A DNA stretch of 64,000 nucleotides from Burkholderia sp. OK233. Lineage in GTDB: Bacteria > Pseudomonadota > Gammaproteobacteria > Burkholderiales > Burkholderiaceae. Positions 35,329 through 44,032 of this stretch are shown one piece after another. The translations under genes and the position numbers were made by a program. Position 1 is the stretch's first letter; the number at the start of each line of letters is the position of its first letter. The stretch covers positions 5,270,001 to 5,334,000 of the forward strand of contig NZ_OCSR01000001.1 of assembly GCF_900230185.1 (NCBI RefSeq), in the 5' to 3' direction. Under the pieces are notes generated by a model. That model saw only the letters and a list, made by a program, of their open reading frames with translations, searched no databases and was not told where the DNA came from.

Positions 35329-35936
35329 CCCACCTGGTTTTCTTCTGCGGTCACGCCGGCACCGGCAAAACCACCCTGGCGAAGAAGCTGATCGGCCCGC
35401 TGATGCAGGCGAGCGCTACGCCCTTCTGCCTGCTCGACAAAGATACGCTGTTCGGCGGCTACAGCGCGGCCGCCATGGCCATGCTGACCGGCGATCCGAA
35501 CGACCGCGACAGCCCGCTTTTTCTGCAACACCTGCGCGATCCCGAGTATCGCGGTCTGCTCGATACCGCCCGCGACAATCTCGAACTCGGCGTCAGTGCG
35601 TTGGTGGTCGGGCCGCTCTCGCGCGAAGTGCGCGAGCGGCGCCTGTTCGATCGCGCCTGGCTCGGCATCGGCGCGGACGTGGCGCTGCGGGTCGTATGGG
35701 TCTACACGTCCGAAGAGATGGCGCATCAGCGTATCGTCGATCGCGGCAATCCGAACGATGCCTACAAACTCGCGCATTGGGACGAGTATCGGCAGCGCCG
35801 CTTCGTGCCGAGCGGCGATAGTTGCGAAGACCTGTTGATGTTCGACAACACCGCGCCAACCCGCGCAGATTACGATGCGTTGCTCGCACGCCTCGTAGGC
35901 GAGTCGCCTGCGATGCTGCCGCCGCTGCCGGTGTAG
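35325..35936 (+). CDS. P-loop kinase-like ATPase
   Basis: A 203-aa protein with a Walker A motif GHAGTGKTT at residues 9-17, a DKDTLFGG segment, a probable Walker B-like strand, and VDRGNPNDAYKLAHWDEYRQRR, which resembles the lid of gluconate-kinase or zeta-toxin-like nucleoside/sugar kinases. The GTG start overlaps the CydX-like stop by 4 bp. The substrate is unknown; sequence suggests a small-molecule kinase rather than a motor ATPase. Confidence 0.7.
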   Translation: MTHLVFFCGHAGTGKTTLAKKLIGPLMQASATPFCLLDKDTLFGGYSAAAMAMLTGDPNDRDSPLFLQHLRDPEYRGLLDTARDNLELGVSALVVGPLSREVRERRLFDRAWLGIGADVALRVVWVYTSEEMAHQRIVDRGNPNDAYKLAHWDEYRQRRFVPSGDSCEDLLMFDNTAPTRADYDALLARLVGESPAMLPPLPV

Positions 35937-35992
35937 CAGGCCATGTCACAGCCAGTACCGCTGCCCGTTTAGCACCGGCGTTTCAAACGAAA

Positions 35993-36015
35993 AACGCCCC
36001 GCATAGCGGGGCGTT
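35993..36015 (-). terminator. Rho-independent terminator
   Basis: AACGCCCCGC-ATA-GCGGGGCGTT; five T follow on the minus strand. It lies about 115 bp beyond the stop of the saccharopine-dehydrogenase-like gene and can also end the plus-strand kinase transcript. Confidence 0.85.
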
Positions 36016-36128
36016 CATCAAGCGGCCTTCTGCGAGGCCTGCTTCGTTGCTCGCGGCAGTCACTACCGCGTCGTCGCACGGCCCTCGGTATTGAGCCTCA
36101 TTTGCAACCTCAACGCGACAGTCGCGGC

Positions 36129-37226
36129 TTACACCGTTGCCATCGCATCCAGCGACTGCCCTTCGTACAACTGGCCAAATCGGTTCGCGAGGAAGTCGCG
36201 CAGCGACACCTGTTCCTGACGCACGAAACCGCTTTGCGGCAGCTTCTGCTCACGGAACAGATCGAGCACCGCGCACATCGCGCCGGCCGTGGTGATCTGA
36301 ATGGCGCTCATCGGCACGCCGCACACCGTCTTCGCGAATATCTTGCGGGTGAAGACTTCCTGCACCAGTTGACCGTCACGCATGCCGCTCACGGTGATGA
36401 ACACGAGCACGACGTCTTGCGCGGTCGAGGGCACCGAGCGGCGCATGATGGTCTTGAGCGTATCGCGGTCGCTCGAAAGACGCAGGTCTTCCAGCAGGAA
36501 CTGCATCAGGTTGCGGTGACCCGGATAGCGTACCGACTTGTAGTCGAGCGATTCGACGCGGCCCGACAGCGTTTCGCATAGCGTACCCAGCCCGCCGGAC
36601 GTATTGAAGGCTTCGTATTCGGTACCGTCGAGCGAGAAATGTTCGAGGCCTTCCAGCGGCTGGACCCACTGTGTGCGGCTGTCGCGGATCGCTTCGCACG
36701 GCTGGCAGTACTCGTTGATCAGACCGTCGACGCTCCACGTCAGGTTGTACTTCAACGCGTTGGTCGGGAACTCCGGCAGCGCGCCGACGCGCATTTTCAC
36801 GTCGCGGATTTCGGTGAACCGGTTCGCCAGTTCATGCGCGGCGATGCCGATGAAGCCCGGTGCGAGACCACATTGCGGCATGAAGGCGTGATCGGCGTCG
36901 TCGGCGATTGCACGAATCGCGCTGGTGGCGCGTACGTCTTCGGTCAGGTCGAAGTAATGGACACCCGCGCCCTTGGCGGCCGAGGCGACGTTCACAGCCA
37001 GGTAATACGGCAGCGCGTTGATGAGCGCGTCGAATCCCTGGATGGCGGCGCGCAGCGCGGCGGCATCGGCGGAATCGACGCGATGGGTCGGGATGCCCTG
37101 GGCGGCGAGCTTATCGAGCGCATGCTGATCGCGATCGAATGCGACGACGTCGTAGTCGCCAGTTTCGCGCAACATATGGGCGATGGTGTGACCGATTAAA
37201 CCTGCGCCCACGATGGCTACTTTCAT
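36129..37226 (-). CDS. Saccharopine dehydrogenase family oxidoreductase
   Basis: A 365-aa enzyme with an N-terminal Rossmann fold (MKVAIVGAGLIGHTIAHML) and a C-terminal catalytic domain (LAPGFIGIAAHELANRF, GHRNLMQFLLEDL). The family includes saccharopine reductase and lysine 6-dehydrogenase. The start at 37226 has AAGGAG eight bases upstream; a frame extending to 37379 is not supported. An Lrp/AsnC regulator lies upstream on the same strand, which supports an amino-acid catabolic role, perhaps lysine. Confidence 0.82.
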   Translation of the reverse strand: MKVAIVGAGLIGHTIAHMLRETGDYDVVAFDRDQHALDKLAAQGIPTHRVDSADAAALRAAIQGFDALINALPYYLAVNVASAAKGAGVHYFDLTEDVRATSAIRAIADDADHAFMPQCGLAPGFIGIAAHELANRFTEIRDVKMRVGALPEFPTNALKYNLTWSVDGLINEYCQPCEAIRDSRTQWVQPLEGLEHFSLDGTEYEAFNTSGGLGTLCETLSGRVESLDYKSVRYPGHRNLMQFLLEDLRLSSDRDTLKTIMRRSVPSTAQDVVLVFITVSGMRDGQLVQEVFTRKIFAKTVCGVPMSAIQITTAGAMCAVLDLFREQKLPQSGFVRQEQVSLRDFLANRFGQLYEGQSLDAMATV

Positions 37227-37451
37227 GTCGCTTCTCCTTGTTCTGTGTATGCTGTCTCCAGCTTGGGAAGTGCGCTGCGCTAAGGCGCTGCGCCCGGCGG
37301 GCTGAACCCTTGAGACACAGTTTAGGGAGAAGCAAAAACAGTTCATACGCGCAAAGTGCTGCGCTATGACCATGAACATCGACGTTATGACGACGCAATC
37401 AGTCGATATGTCGAAAACATGTCAAAACGGCGTAAAAATTGGACGGTGGGA

Positions 37452-37910
37452 TCACACCATGCCGCGGTCGATCTTGCGCGCAAGAATGATCGACGTAGTG
37501 GTTCGCTCCACCCCTTCCAGGCCGCCGATTTCGTCGAGCAGATCGTTGAGGCGGTCGGGCGAATCGGCGCGCAGCCACGCGACATAGTCAAACTCGCCGC
37601 TCACCGCGCATAGCAGTTGCACCTCGGGCATCTTGCCGAGACGTTTCTGCACGGCCGGGCCGTATTTCGGCGCGATGATGATGCCGACGTACGCCTGGAT
37701 GCTCGAGTCGAGCACATCCTGCCCGAGCCGCACGCTATAGCCGCCAATCACGTTGCTGCGCTCGAGCCGGGCGATCCGGGCAATCACGGTGGTGCGCGCC
37801 ACATCCAGTTGACGTGCGAGGTTGGCGACGCTCTCACGGGCGTTGGCTTGCAGCAGCGCAACGAGATTGCGGTCGAGGTCGTCGAGTTGGTCGAGGCGCG
37901 GAGGTCTCAT
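37452..37910 (-). CDS. Lrp/AsnC-family regulator
   Basis: A 152-aa regulator with an N-terminal helix-turn-helix (LDDLDRNLVALLQANARESV, then ARTTVIARIARLE) and a C-terminal RAM ligand domain (VSGEFDYVAWLRADSPD). It is 225 bp upstream of the saccharopine-dehydrogenase-like gene in the same direction and likely controls it in response to an amino acid. Confidence 0.9.
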   Translation of the reverse strand: MRPPRLDQLDDLDRNLVALLQANARESVANLARQLDVARTTVIARIARLERSNVIGGYSVRLGQDVLDSSIQAYVGIIIAPKYGPAVQKRLGKMPEVQLLCAVSGEFDYVAWLRADSPDRLNDLLDEIGGLEGVERTTTSIILARKIDRGMV

Positions 37911-38070
37911 CGAGGGCGAAGGAAGTTGGTCAGTAGTGGTGGATTATCGCGCGTCCTGGGCATCGGGCGGCAAGCAGAGGAACCCAGAACGACGGGCGAC
38001 ACAATGATGAGCGGCTAACACAACGAGCGGAAAGCTGAAATCGGGAAACGAAGCCCGGCAAGCGGCAGGA

Positions 38071-38955
38071 TCACGCCCCGAACCGCTCGATCACGAAATC
38101 GATGAAGCTGGTGAGCTTGGGCGTGGCGCGGCGGTCGCGTGAGTAAAGCAGATGGACAGGCGCGCCTTCGGGCAGATAGTCCTCCAGCACCGACACGAGT
38201 TCGCCACTGGCGATCTCCTTCGCAAGCAGCGCCTCCGGCTGCAACACCAACCCGAAACCTCGCAATGCGGCAACCTTGAGCGCCTGGCCGTTGTTCGCCC
38301 GGAACCGTCCGGCGCGCAGCTGGTTTTCGTCCGCGTCCTCGCCGCCTAACCGCCACAACCCCTCGCGGCCCCAATGCAGAAAGCCGAGGCATTCGTGCTG
38401 CAGGAGATCGGCCGGCGTGCGCGGTATGCCGGCCCGCTCCAGATAGGCCGGCGACGCGCACGCGCGCATCCGGTAAGGCTTCAACGGTCGCGCGACGAAA
38501 CTGGAATCCGGCAAACGGCCGATGCGCACCGACGCATCGAAGCCCTCTTCCACCAGGTCGATCACGCGATTCGACAGATCCAGTTCGAGGCTCACGTCCG
38601 GCCACGCACTCAGGTAGTCGGTCATCGCCGGGGCAAAGACTTCGACGCCGTAGGTCAGCGGCACCGTCGCCTTCAGCACCCCGCGCGGCGCGGCCGCCAT
38701 GGCCTCGGCGAGCGACTCCGCCTCTTTGACGTCGGCCAGAATACGCCGGCACTGCTCGTAATATTGCCGCCCGATTTCAGTCAGGCTCTGACGGCGCGTG
38801 GTGCGCGTCAGAAGCCGTGTCGCGAGCCGCGTCTCAAGCGAGCGGATGTGCTTGCCCACCATCGCCGACGAAATGTCAAAGCGCTCGGCGGCCGCCGTGA
38901 GACTGCCCGCCTCGACCACCGCAACGAAGATTTCCATGCTGACGAATTTGTCCAC
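38071..38955 (-). CDS. LysR-family regulator
   Basis: A 294-aa LysR protein. The HTH region is GSLTAAAERFDISSAMVGKH followed by LETRLATRLLTRTTRR. GTG at 38955 with AGGA eight bases upstream is chosen over ATG at 38937. Divergent from the Spy-like gene, 187 bp away, but no target is certain. Confidence 0.87.
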   Translation of the reverse strand: MDKFVSMEIFVAVVEAGSLTAAAERFDISSAMVGKHIRSLETRLATRLLTRTTRRQSLTEIGRQYYEQCRRILADVKEAESLAEAMAAAPRGVLKATVPLTYGVEVFAPAMTDYLSAWPDVSLELDLSNRVIDLVEEGFDASVRIGRLPDSSFVARPLKPYRMRACASPAYLERAGIPRTPADLLQHECLGFLHWGREGLWRLGGEDADENQLRAGRFRANNGQALKVAALRGFGLVLQPEALLAKEIASGELVSVLEDYLPEGAPVHLLYSRDRRATPKLTSFIDFVIERFGA

Positions 38956-39142
38956 CCGCTATTTCCTGTTCGTTTCGGTTGTAAGCGTTTGTCGCACTGC
39001 AGCCGCATTGTAGGGATATCGTGATACTAATAGCGGCGACGGCGAAGTGGGCAGCCGGCCGCCTTGCGTCGCTATGCGAACGCGCGTTGGGCCGCTCGCC
39101 ATGCTCGCCTTGTCATAATTCGAACAGACATCAGGAGTTTCG

Positions 39143-39640
39143 ATGAAAAAAGCACTCGTAATGCTGGCCACCGCAGTCGCCATGAGCGGCGCATTCGCAC
39201 AAACTTCCGCACCGGCCTCGGCACCGATGGGCGCCCCGGCTTCGGCACCGGCCGCCAAAGCAGGCCACGAGCGCAATGTCGAAGACCGCATCGCCTACCT
39301 GCACACGCAGTTGAAAATCACGCCGGCGCAGGAATCGCAATGGAACGCGTTCACCGATGTCATGCGCAACAATGGCGAGACGATGGGGCAGTTGTTCCAG
39401 CAGCGCAAGGCCAACACGAATCTGTCGGCGATCGACGACATGAAGCAATACGCCACGATCGCGCAAGCGCATGCGGACGGCATGAAGAAACTGGTCGATG
39501 CGTTCGATCCGCTGTACAGCAGCTTCTCGCCTGAGCAGAAGAAACTGGCCGACGTGACGTTCCATCAGGGCGGCCCTGAAGGCGACCATCGTCACCATGG
39601 CAAGGGCGGCGGCAAGAAGGCGCCGGCCGCTGCCGAGTGA
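39143..39640 (+). CDS. Spy/CpxP-like periplasmic LTxxQ protein
   Basis: A 165-aa exported protein. Signal peptide MKKALVMLATAVAMSGAFA, then an Ala/Ser/Pro-rich linker. Two LTxxQ-type motifs occur, LKITPAQESQW and FSPEQKKLAD, as in the Spy/CpxP chaperone family. The C-terminus is rich in His, Gly and Lys and could bind metal. AGGAG lies six bases before the ATG. Likely a periplasmic stress chaperone or metal-stress protein. Confidence 0.8.
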   Translation: MKKALVMLATAVAMSGAFAQTSAPASAPMGAPASAPAAKAGHERNVEDRIAYLHTQLKITPAQESQWNAFTDVMRNNGETMGQLFQQRKANTNLSAIDDMKQYATIAQAHADGMKKLVDAFDPLYSSFSPEQKKLADVTFHQGGPEGDHRHHGKGGGKKAPAAAE

Positions 39641-40025
39641 TGCGACTCTGAAGCCATAGGAGATTAGCTTCACGATTGATGGCGCGCGGCGCGGGTTTCT
39701 GCGCGGCGCGCACGGTTCTTTTGCCTTTGGCGGCGGGATATGTCCGCGTGCCTACGGCGCCGGTCTTCGACTAATCAGCGTGCCACACCGTGCTTTATGT
39801 CTGGGTGCGCGCTCCGCAGGCGAACGACCCAGGTCGCTCGGTCCCTAGCGGGTCTTCTTGCCGTTCGGGTCGGCGAGCGCCGGATTGACCCCGACCTGTT
39901 CGCCGCCTTCCCCGCCAATGGCAAAAGAAACCGATCTTCGAATGCATCTGGCATGATTGCGAGTACGCAGCGTCGGAGCGCAAGGTCCCGGCCAGGCTGT
40001 CAATATCTCCACACCCACTCGCTTC
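39641..40025. other. Intergenic region
   Basis: A 385-bp gap. It starts with a GC-rich hairpin (39682-39711) that can end the Spy-like transcript. On the minus strand near 39845-39935 a short frame reads GGEGGEQVGVNPALADPNGK, gene-like but without a start; it may be a gene fragment. No gene is called. Confidence 0.5.
39682..39711 (+). terminator. Probable terminator of Spy-like gene
   Basis: GCGCGCGGCGC and GCGCGGCGCGC arms with one mismatch, then a T-rich run (TTCTTTT). It lies 42 bp after the stop codon. Confidence 0.5.
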
Positions 40026-40463
40026 ATGACCGAACTCAAAAATCTCGATCTGAGTCAAGATGACAACGCCCAGCGCGTCGTCAAAAACGAAACCGTGCGC
40101 GTTGAATTCGCTGCCGCCGAAGGCGAACTGATGAGCCTGGAAGGCCCGAACCGCTATGCCCGCGGCGACGCACTGATCACCGGGTCGACCGGCGACCGCT
40201 GGGTCGTCTCACGTGAACGTTTCGATGCCAAATACCTGCCGGAAGACACCACCCTCGCTCACGGCGAACCGGGCGCATACCGCAACCGTCCCGCCGTCGT
40301 GCTGGCCAAACAGATGAATGAAGCGTTTTCACTGGCCCGCTCGGCGGGTGGCGGCGACGTGCTGCACGGCGCGGCCGGCGACTGGATCATGCAGTACGCC
40401 CCCGGCGACTACGGCGTGGTGCAGGCCGCCCGCTTCGCGAAGGTTTATCGGCTCGCGGACTGA
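40026..40463 (+). CDS. PGDYG-domain protein
   Basis: A 145-aa soluble protein starting MTELKNLDLSQDDNAQRVVK. It contains GDRWVVSRERFDAKY and near the C-terminus YAPGDYGVV, the motif naming the PGDYG domain; function unknown. The ATG at 40026 has no clear ribosome binding site, but homologues start near here. Alone between a gene-free stretch and a minus-strand small gene. Confidence 0.72.
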   Translation: MTELKNLDLSQDDNAQRVVKNETVRVEFAAAEGELMSLEGPNRYARGDALITGSTGDRWVVSRERFDAKYLPEDTTLAHGEPGAYRNRPAVVLAKQMNEAFSLARSAGGGDVLHGAAGDWIMQYAPGDYGVVQAARFAKVYRLAD

Positions 40464-40575
40464 GTCACCGCCTGTGAGTCACTGCCGGTGAATCGTAGCC
40501 GGCTGGGCGCGATAAGCCCACCGGCACTCGGGCCCGCCTCCTACCCAACGGCCCGAGGGTCTTGAGTCAATCGCT

Positions 40576-40944
40576 TCAGGCAAACTCGTCGCCGAGATCC
40601 ACCGTCACATCGCGCGGCACCGCCTCGCCGTTCGCGTACTGCTCTTCAAGCGAGCCAATACTCGCTTCGACATAAGCCCGCAGCACGGCGAAACTCCGGC
40701 CTCGCAGCCGCGCCGGCAACGCGCGATAACGCGCCAACGCCGTCGGCGCGATCACCACGGTCATCACGATACGGCGCGCGGTCGCACCGAAGCGCATGGC
40801 AACCCAGTGAATCGCCAGCGTAGGTGTGCCGTCTTCGCCCGCACGCTGGATGAACTGCGTCTGCTCGGGAAACAGATCGCTGATAACGCGCGCCAATTCC
40901 TCGAACTCGGGATTCGCGCAGTCGTATTGATAAGCTTCTTCCAT
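40576..40944 (-). CDS. Small protein, probable DUF3022
   Basis: A 122-aa protein (MEEAYQYDCANPEFEELARV, then ISDLFPEQTQF) with a central beta-rich part and C-terminal helices. It resembles DUF3022 proteins found almost only in Burkholderia relatives; I recall rather than computed this. Function unknown. Confidence 0.6.
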   Translation of the reverse strand: MEEAYQYDCANPEFEELARVISDLFPEQTQFIQRAGEDGTPTLAIHWVAMRFGATARRIVMTVVIAPTALARYRALPARLRGRSFAVLRAYVEASIGSLEEQYANGEAVPRDVTVDLGDEFA

Positions 40945-41044
40945 GAAGTGTGCCGAAAGGATGAGCCTGAACGGCGTACCGCAAGGGTACGCCGAAAGTT
41001 AGAGAATCACGGATGGGCGGTGTAACAGGCGACTCACAAGCGGC

Positions 41045-41854
41045 TCACGTGGCAAGCGCCGGGCGACGGAACGCTCTGAACAACAGGCCCGCGACGATCA
41101 GCGCCCCCAGCGCATAGACACCATCCACGGCAGCGAGCGGCACGAGTTGCGCCTGGAACAACGCAGCCGGCACGTCGACCAGCGCATGCAACACAATCGC
41201 GAGCGGCAGGATTCCACGCCAGCCAGCCCGCGCGCCACGCCACATCAGCACCGACAAGCCGATCTGGAACACCAGCGCGGCCACCCGTTCGAGCGCGAAA
41301 ATGCCGGCCGTCTGCGGCGTCAGGCTGGCGAGGATCAGGTGGATGCGCATCACCGAGTCGGTCGGCAGATTGCTCAGATAGCCATCCAGCTCGCCGCGGT
41401 TTTCGAAGATGGCGAACAGGATCCATTGAATCTGCACCAGCACGCCGACCAGCCACGCTTCAGCGCCGCCGTGGCCGAGGCCATAGGTCAGCGCCGTGCC
41501 GTCGCCCGTGCCCGCAGCTGACGCGGACTTCGCTGCCGCACGCTTGAGCAGCAGCCGCATCCCGATGAACCGCCCCACTTCCTCGCAGATACCCGCCGCC
41601 AGCGCGCCATACACCACAAAGGCCAGCGGATTGGACAGGAAGGTGGCGGTCGCTTCGTTCCGATGCAGCACGTAGTCGTTCAGCGCGCGCTCGATCACCA
41701 TCGCGAACAGCGCGAACACGGCGATGCCGGTGATCGCGTCGCGGGGGTTCAGCGCGAGCGGCCGGCGCAGACGGCGGTAGATCAGGAACGGTAGAGCCGC
41801 GATGAACAACGTCGCGACGGCGAGGCTCGAGAGGGTAAGCGGTGCAACAACCAT
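41045..41854 (-). CDS. YhfC-family intramembrane protease-like protein
   Basis: A 269-aa polytopic membrane protein with about seven hydrophobic segments. The motifs EEVGRF, GLGHGGAEA and a late HALVDVP supply the Glu and His residues of the CPBP/YhfC glutamic intramembrane peptidase group. The substrate is not known; these proteins are often linked to signal or peptide processing. Single gene just downstream of the kgu/ptxS operon on the same strand. Confidence 0.78.
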   Translation of the reverse strand: MVVAPLTLSSLAVATLFIAALPFLIYRRLRRPLALNPRDAITGIAVFALFAMVIERALNDYVLHRNEATATFLSNPLAFVVYGALAAGICEEVGRFIGMRLLLKRAAAKSASAAGTGDGTALTYGLGHGGAEAWLVGVLVQIQWILFAIFENRGELDGYLSNLPTDSVMRIHLILASLTPQTAGIFALERVAALVFQIGLSVLMWRGARAGWRGILPLAIVLHALVDVPAALFQAQLVPLAAVDGVYALGALIVAGLLFRAFRRPALAT

Positions 41855-41914
41855 GGGTTTCCTTGCGATGACCGGCGCACACCCGCTGCGCGCCGCAGCC
41901 CGAATGATCGCAGA

Positions 41915-43066
41915 TCAGCGCGAAGTTGACGCGCGGACGATCAATTCGCCTGGCAAGAGGCAGTCGCGCGCGGTGGCCTGAATCCCTTCGATGCGCTCGT
42001 GAAGGAACTCGACCGCGCGATAGCCGATCTCGTAGGTCGGCTGGCGGATCGCGGTAATACCCGTCAATTCGGCCCATTCGGGATCGTCGATCGACAGCAG
42101 CGCGACGCGCGCCTGCCAATCCGCGCCGTAGCGCGCTTTCAGATGCAGGGCGAGACACAGCGCGACGGGCGCGTTGGCCGCGAACAAGGCGATGCGGCCG
42201 GGTTTTCCGCCGGTGGTATCTGTGGCACTGCTTGTCGCGTTATCTGTCACGTTGGCCACTGCCCCGCCAGGGCCGCCATCCGCATCGATTGCGCGGTCCA
42301 GTTCAGCGAGGGCGCGCTCGACGGCTGCCGGCTCCGCAAGATTCAGCACCAGCGTATGCCCGCGCGCGCCGCCCTTGCCGCCTTCGCCTTTGCCGCCAGT
42401 CCCGCCTGCGCCGCCCGCGCCGCTCATCACCTCGCGAAACGCCGCCTCGCGCAGTTGCCGCGAACTGACTTGCTCGAAGGGCTGCACGACAAACCAGATA
42501 TCGTCGAAACCGTTGTCGAGCAGATGCCGCGTGCCGAGCTCGGCAGCCGCCCGGTTGTCCAGCCCAACCATGTCGGCGACGAGCCCATCCACCGAACGGT
42601 CGACCAGCACCGCCGGAATCCCCCCGCCGCCCACCGGCCGCAAGGTTTCCTCGCGCACGCCGAGCGCGTTGACGATCACGCCTTCCACGCGATACGTGGT
42701 CAGCAGTTGCAGATAGCGCCGCTCCATTTCGACTTCGTTGGCAGCGTGACAGATCAGCGGCATCAACCCGAGCGCATGGCAAGCGGCTTCCACGCCTTGC
42801 AGCACTTCGACGGAATACGGATTGGTCAGGTCGGCGAGCAGCATGCCGATCAGGCGGTTGCGGCCACGCTTGAGGCCGCGCGCCATCTGGTTCGGCTGAT
42901 AGTCGAGACGCTCGATGGCCGCCTCGATGCGCGCGCGCAATTCCGGCGACAACACACTCATCTCGCCATTCAGATAGCGCGAGATGCTGGTCTTGCCCGT
43001 ACCGGCTTCGCGCGCGACATCGGTGATGGTCGCGCGGCGCGGGGCGGCAAGCGGCGTCGTGCTCAT
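41915..43066 (-). CDS. ptxS: LacI-family regulator of 2-ketogluconate operon, PtxS-like
   Basis: A 383-aa repressor, about 45 longer than usual. The HTH is TITDVAREAGTGKTSISRYL; a sugar-binding domain follows. Two low-complexity insertions interrupt the effector domain: a Gly/Lys-rich one at residues 215-236 and a Gly/Ala/Thr-rich one at 261-289. The start overlaps the kguD stop by 4 bp (ATGA), so it is the last gene of the operon. In Pseudomonas PtxS binds 2-ketogluconate and represses this operon; a matching palindrome lies before kguE. Confidence 0.83.
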   Translation of the reverse strand: MSTTPLAAPRRATITDVAREAGTGKTSISRYLNGEMSVLSPELRARIEAAIERLDYQPNQMARGLKRGRNRLIGMLLADLTNPYSVEVLQGVEAACHALGLMPLICHAANEVEMERRYLQLLTTYRVEGVIVNALGVREETLRPVGGGGIPAVLVDRSVDGLVADMVGLDNRAAAELGTRHLLDNGFDDIWFVVQPFEQVSSRQLREAAFREVMSGAGGAGGTGGKGEGGKGGARGHTLVLNLAEPAAVERALAELDRAIDADGGPGGAVANVTDNATSSATDTTGGKPGRIALFAANAPVALCLALHLKARYGADWQARVALLSIDDPEWAELTGITAIRQPTYEIGYRAVEFLHERIEGIQATARDCLLPGELIVRASTSR

Positions 43067-44028
43067 TTCTTCAACACTTCGCGGTTGACGATGTTGGTCG
43101 CGAGCGTCCCGTCGAGCGCGGCGACGAGGTTTTCCGCCGCGTTAAGCGCCATCGCGTGACGGGTCTCGTGCGTCGCCGAGCCGATATGCGGCAGCGCGAC
43201 CACGTTGGCCATTTTCAGCAGCGGCGAATCGGCCGGCAGCGGCTCGGTCTCGAACACGTCCAGACCCGCACCGTGAATCGTGCCGTTTTGCAGGGCTTCG
43301 ATCAGCGCCGGTTCATCGACCGTGGCGCCGCGCGATGCGTTAATCAGAATCGCACTCTTCTTCATCGACTTGAATTCGGCCGCGCCGATCATGTGCTTCG
43401 TCTCGGGCGTGAGCGGCACTTGCAGGCAGACGAAGTCAGCGGTGGCGAGCAGTTCGGCCAACTCGACGCGGCGCGCGCCGTATGCCTGTTCCGCCTGGGC
43501 GTTCGCGCTGCGATTCGTGTACAGCACCTTCATGTTGAAGCCGAGCGCCGCGCGGCGCGCAACCGCGCCGCCGATCCGCCCCAGCCCGACGATGCCGAGC
43601 GTCTTGCCCTGCACGTCGACGCCGAAATGTGCCGGTCCGATACTGTGCGTCCATTGCCCCGCCTTCACCCAATCCGCGAGCTCGACCACGCGCCGCGCCA
43701 ACGCGAGGACCAGCGAGAACACCGTATCCGCCGTGGACTCGGTCAGCACGTCCGGTGTGTGCGCGAGCACGATGCCGCGGCGCGTAAGATCGGCAATATC
43801 GAACTGGTCGAAGCCCACCGAGATGGTCGACAACGCCTTCAGCCGGCTCGCGCCTTCGAGCATCGCCGGCGTGATTTTCACGCTCGAACCGATGCCGCCG
43901 TCCGCGTCCTTCAATGCGGCGACGAACGTGTCGTGCTGCGCAGGATCGACCTGCACGACTTCCGCATGCTGTTGCAGGTACGCGAGCACATCCTCGGGCA
44001 TCGACTTCCAGGCGACGATCTTCTTCAT
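43063..44028 (-). CDS. kguD: 2-ketogluconate reductase (D-2-hydroxyacid dehydrogenase family)
   Basis: A 321-aa NAD(P)H-dependent enzyme. The Rossmann motif GLGRIGGAVARR is at about residue 150, and the catalytic Arg (INASRGATVDE), Glu (FETEP) and His (LPHIGSAT) are present. It should reduce 2-keto-6-phosphogluconate or 2-ketogluconate to the 6-phosphogluconate level. It lies 4 bp after the transporter gene and overlaps ptxS. Confidence 0.83.
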   Translation of the reverse strand: MKKIVAWKSMPEDVLAYLQQHAEVVQVDPAQHDTFVAALKDADGGIGSSVKITPAMLEGASRLKALSTISVGFDQFDIADLTRRGIVLAHTPDVLTESTADTVFSLVLALARRVVELADWVKAGQWTHSIGPAHFGVDVQGKTLGIVGLGRIGGAVARRAALGFNMKVLYTNRSANAQAEQAYGARRVELAELLATADFVCLQVPLTPETKHMIGAAEFKSMKKSAILINASRGATVDEPALIEALQNGTIHGAGLDVFETEPLPADSPLLKMANVVALPHIGSATHETRHAMALNAAENLVAALDGTLATNIVNREVLKK

Positions 44029-44032
44029 CAGC

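Noticed and set aside
39845..40039. Short minus-strand frame ending GGEGGEQVGVNPALADPNGK
   Set aside because: Protein-like at the end but no start or ribosome binding site and overlaps the start of the PGDYG gene; could be a fragment, not called.
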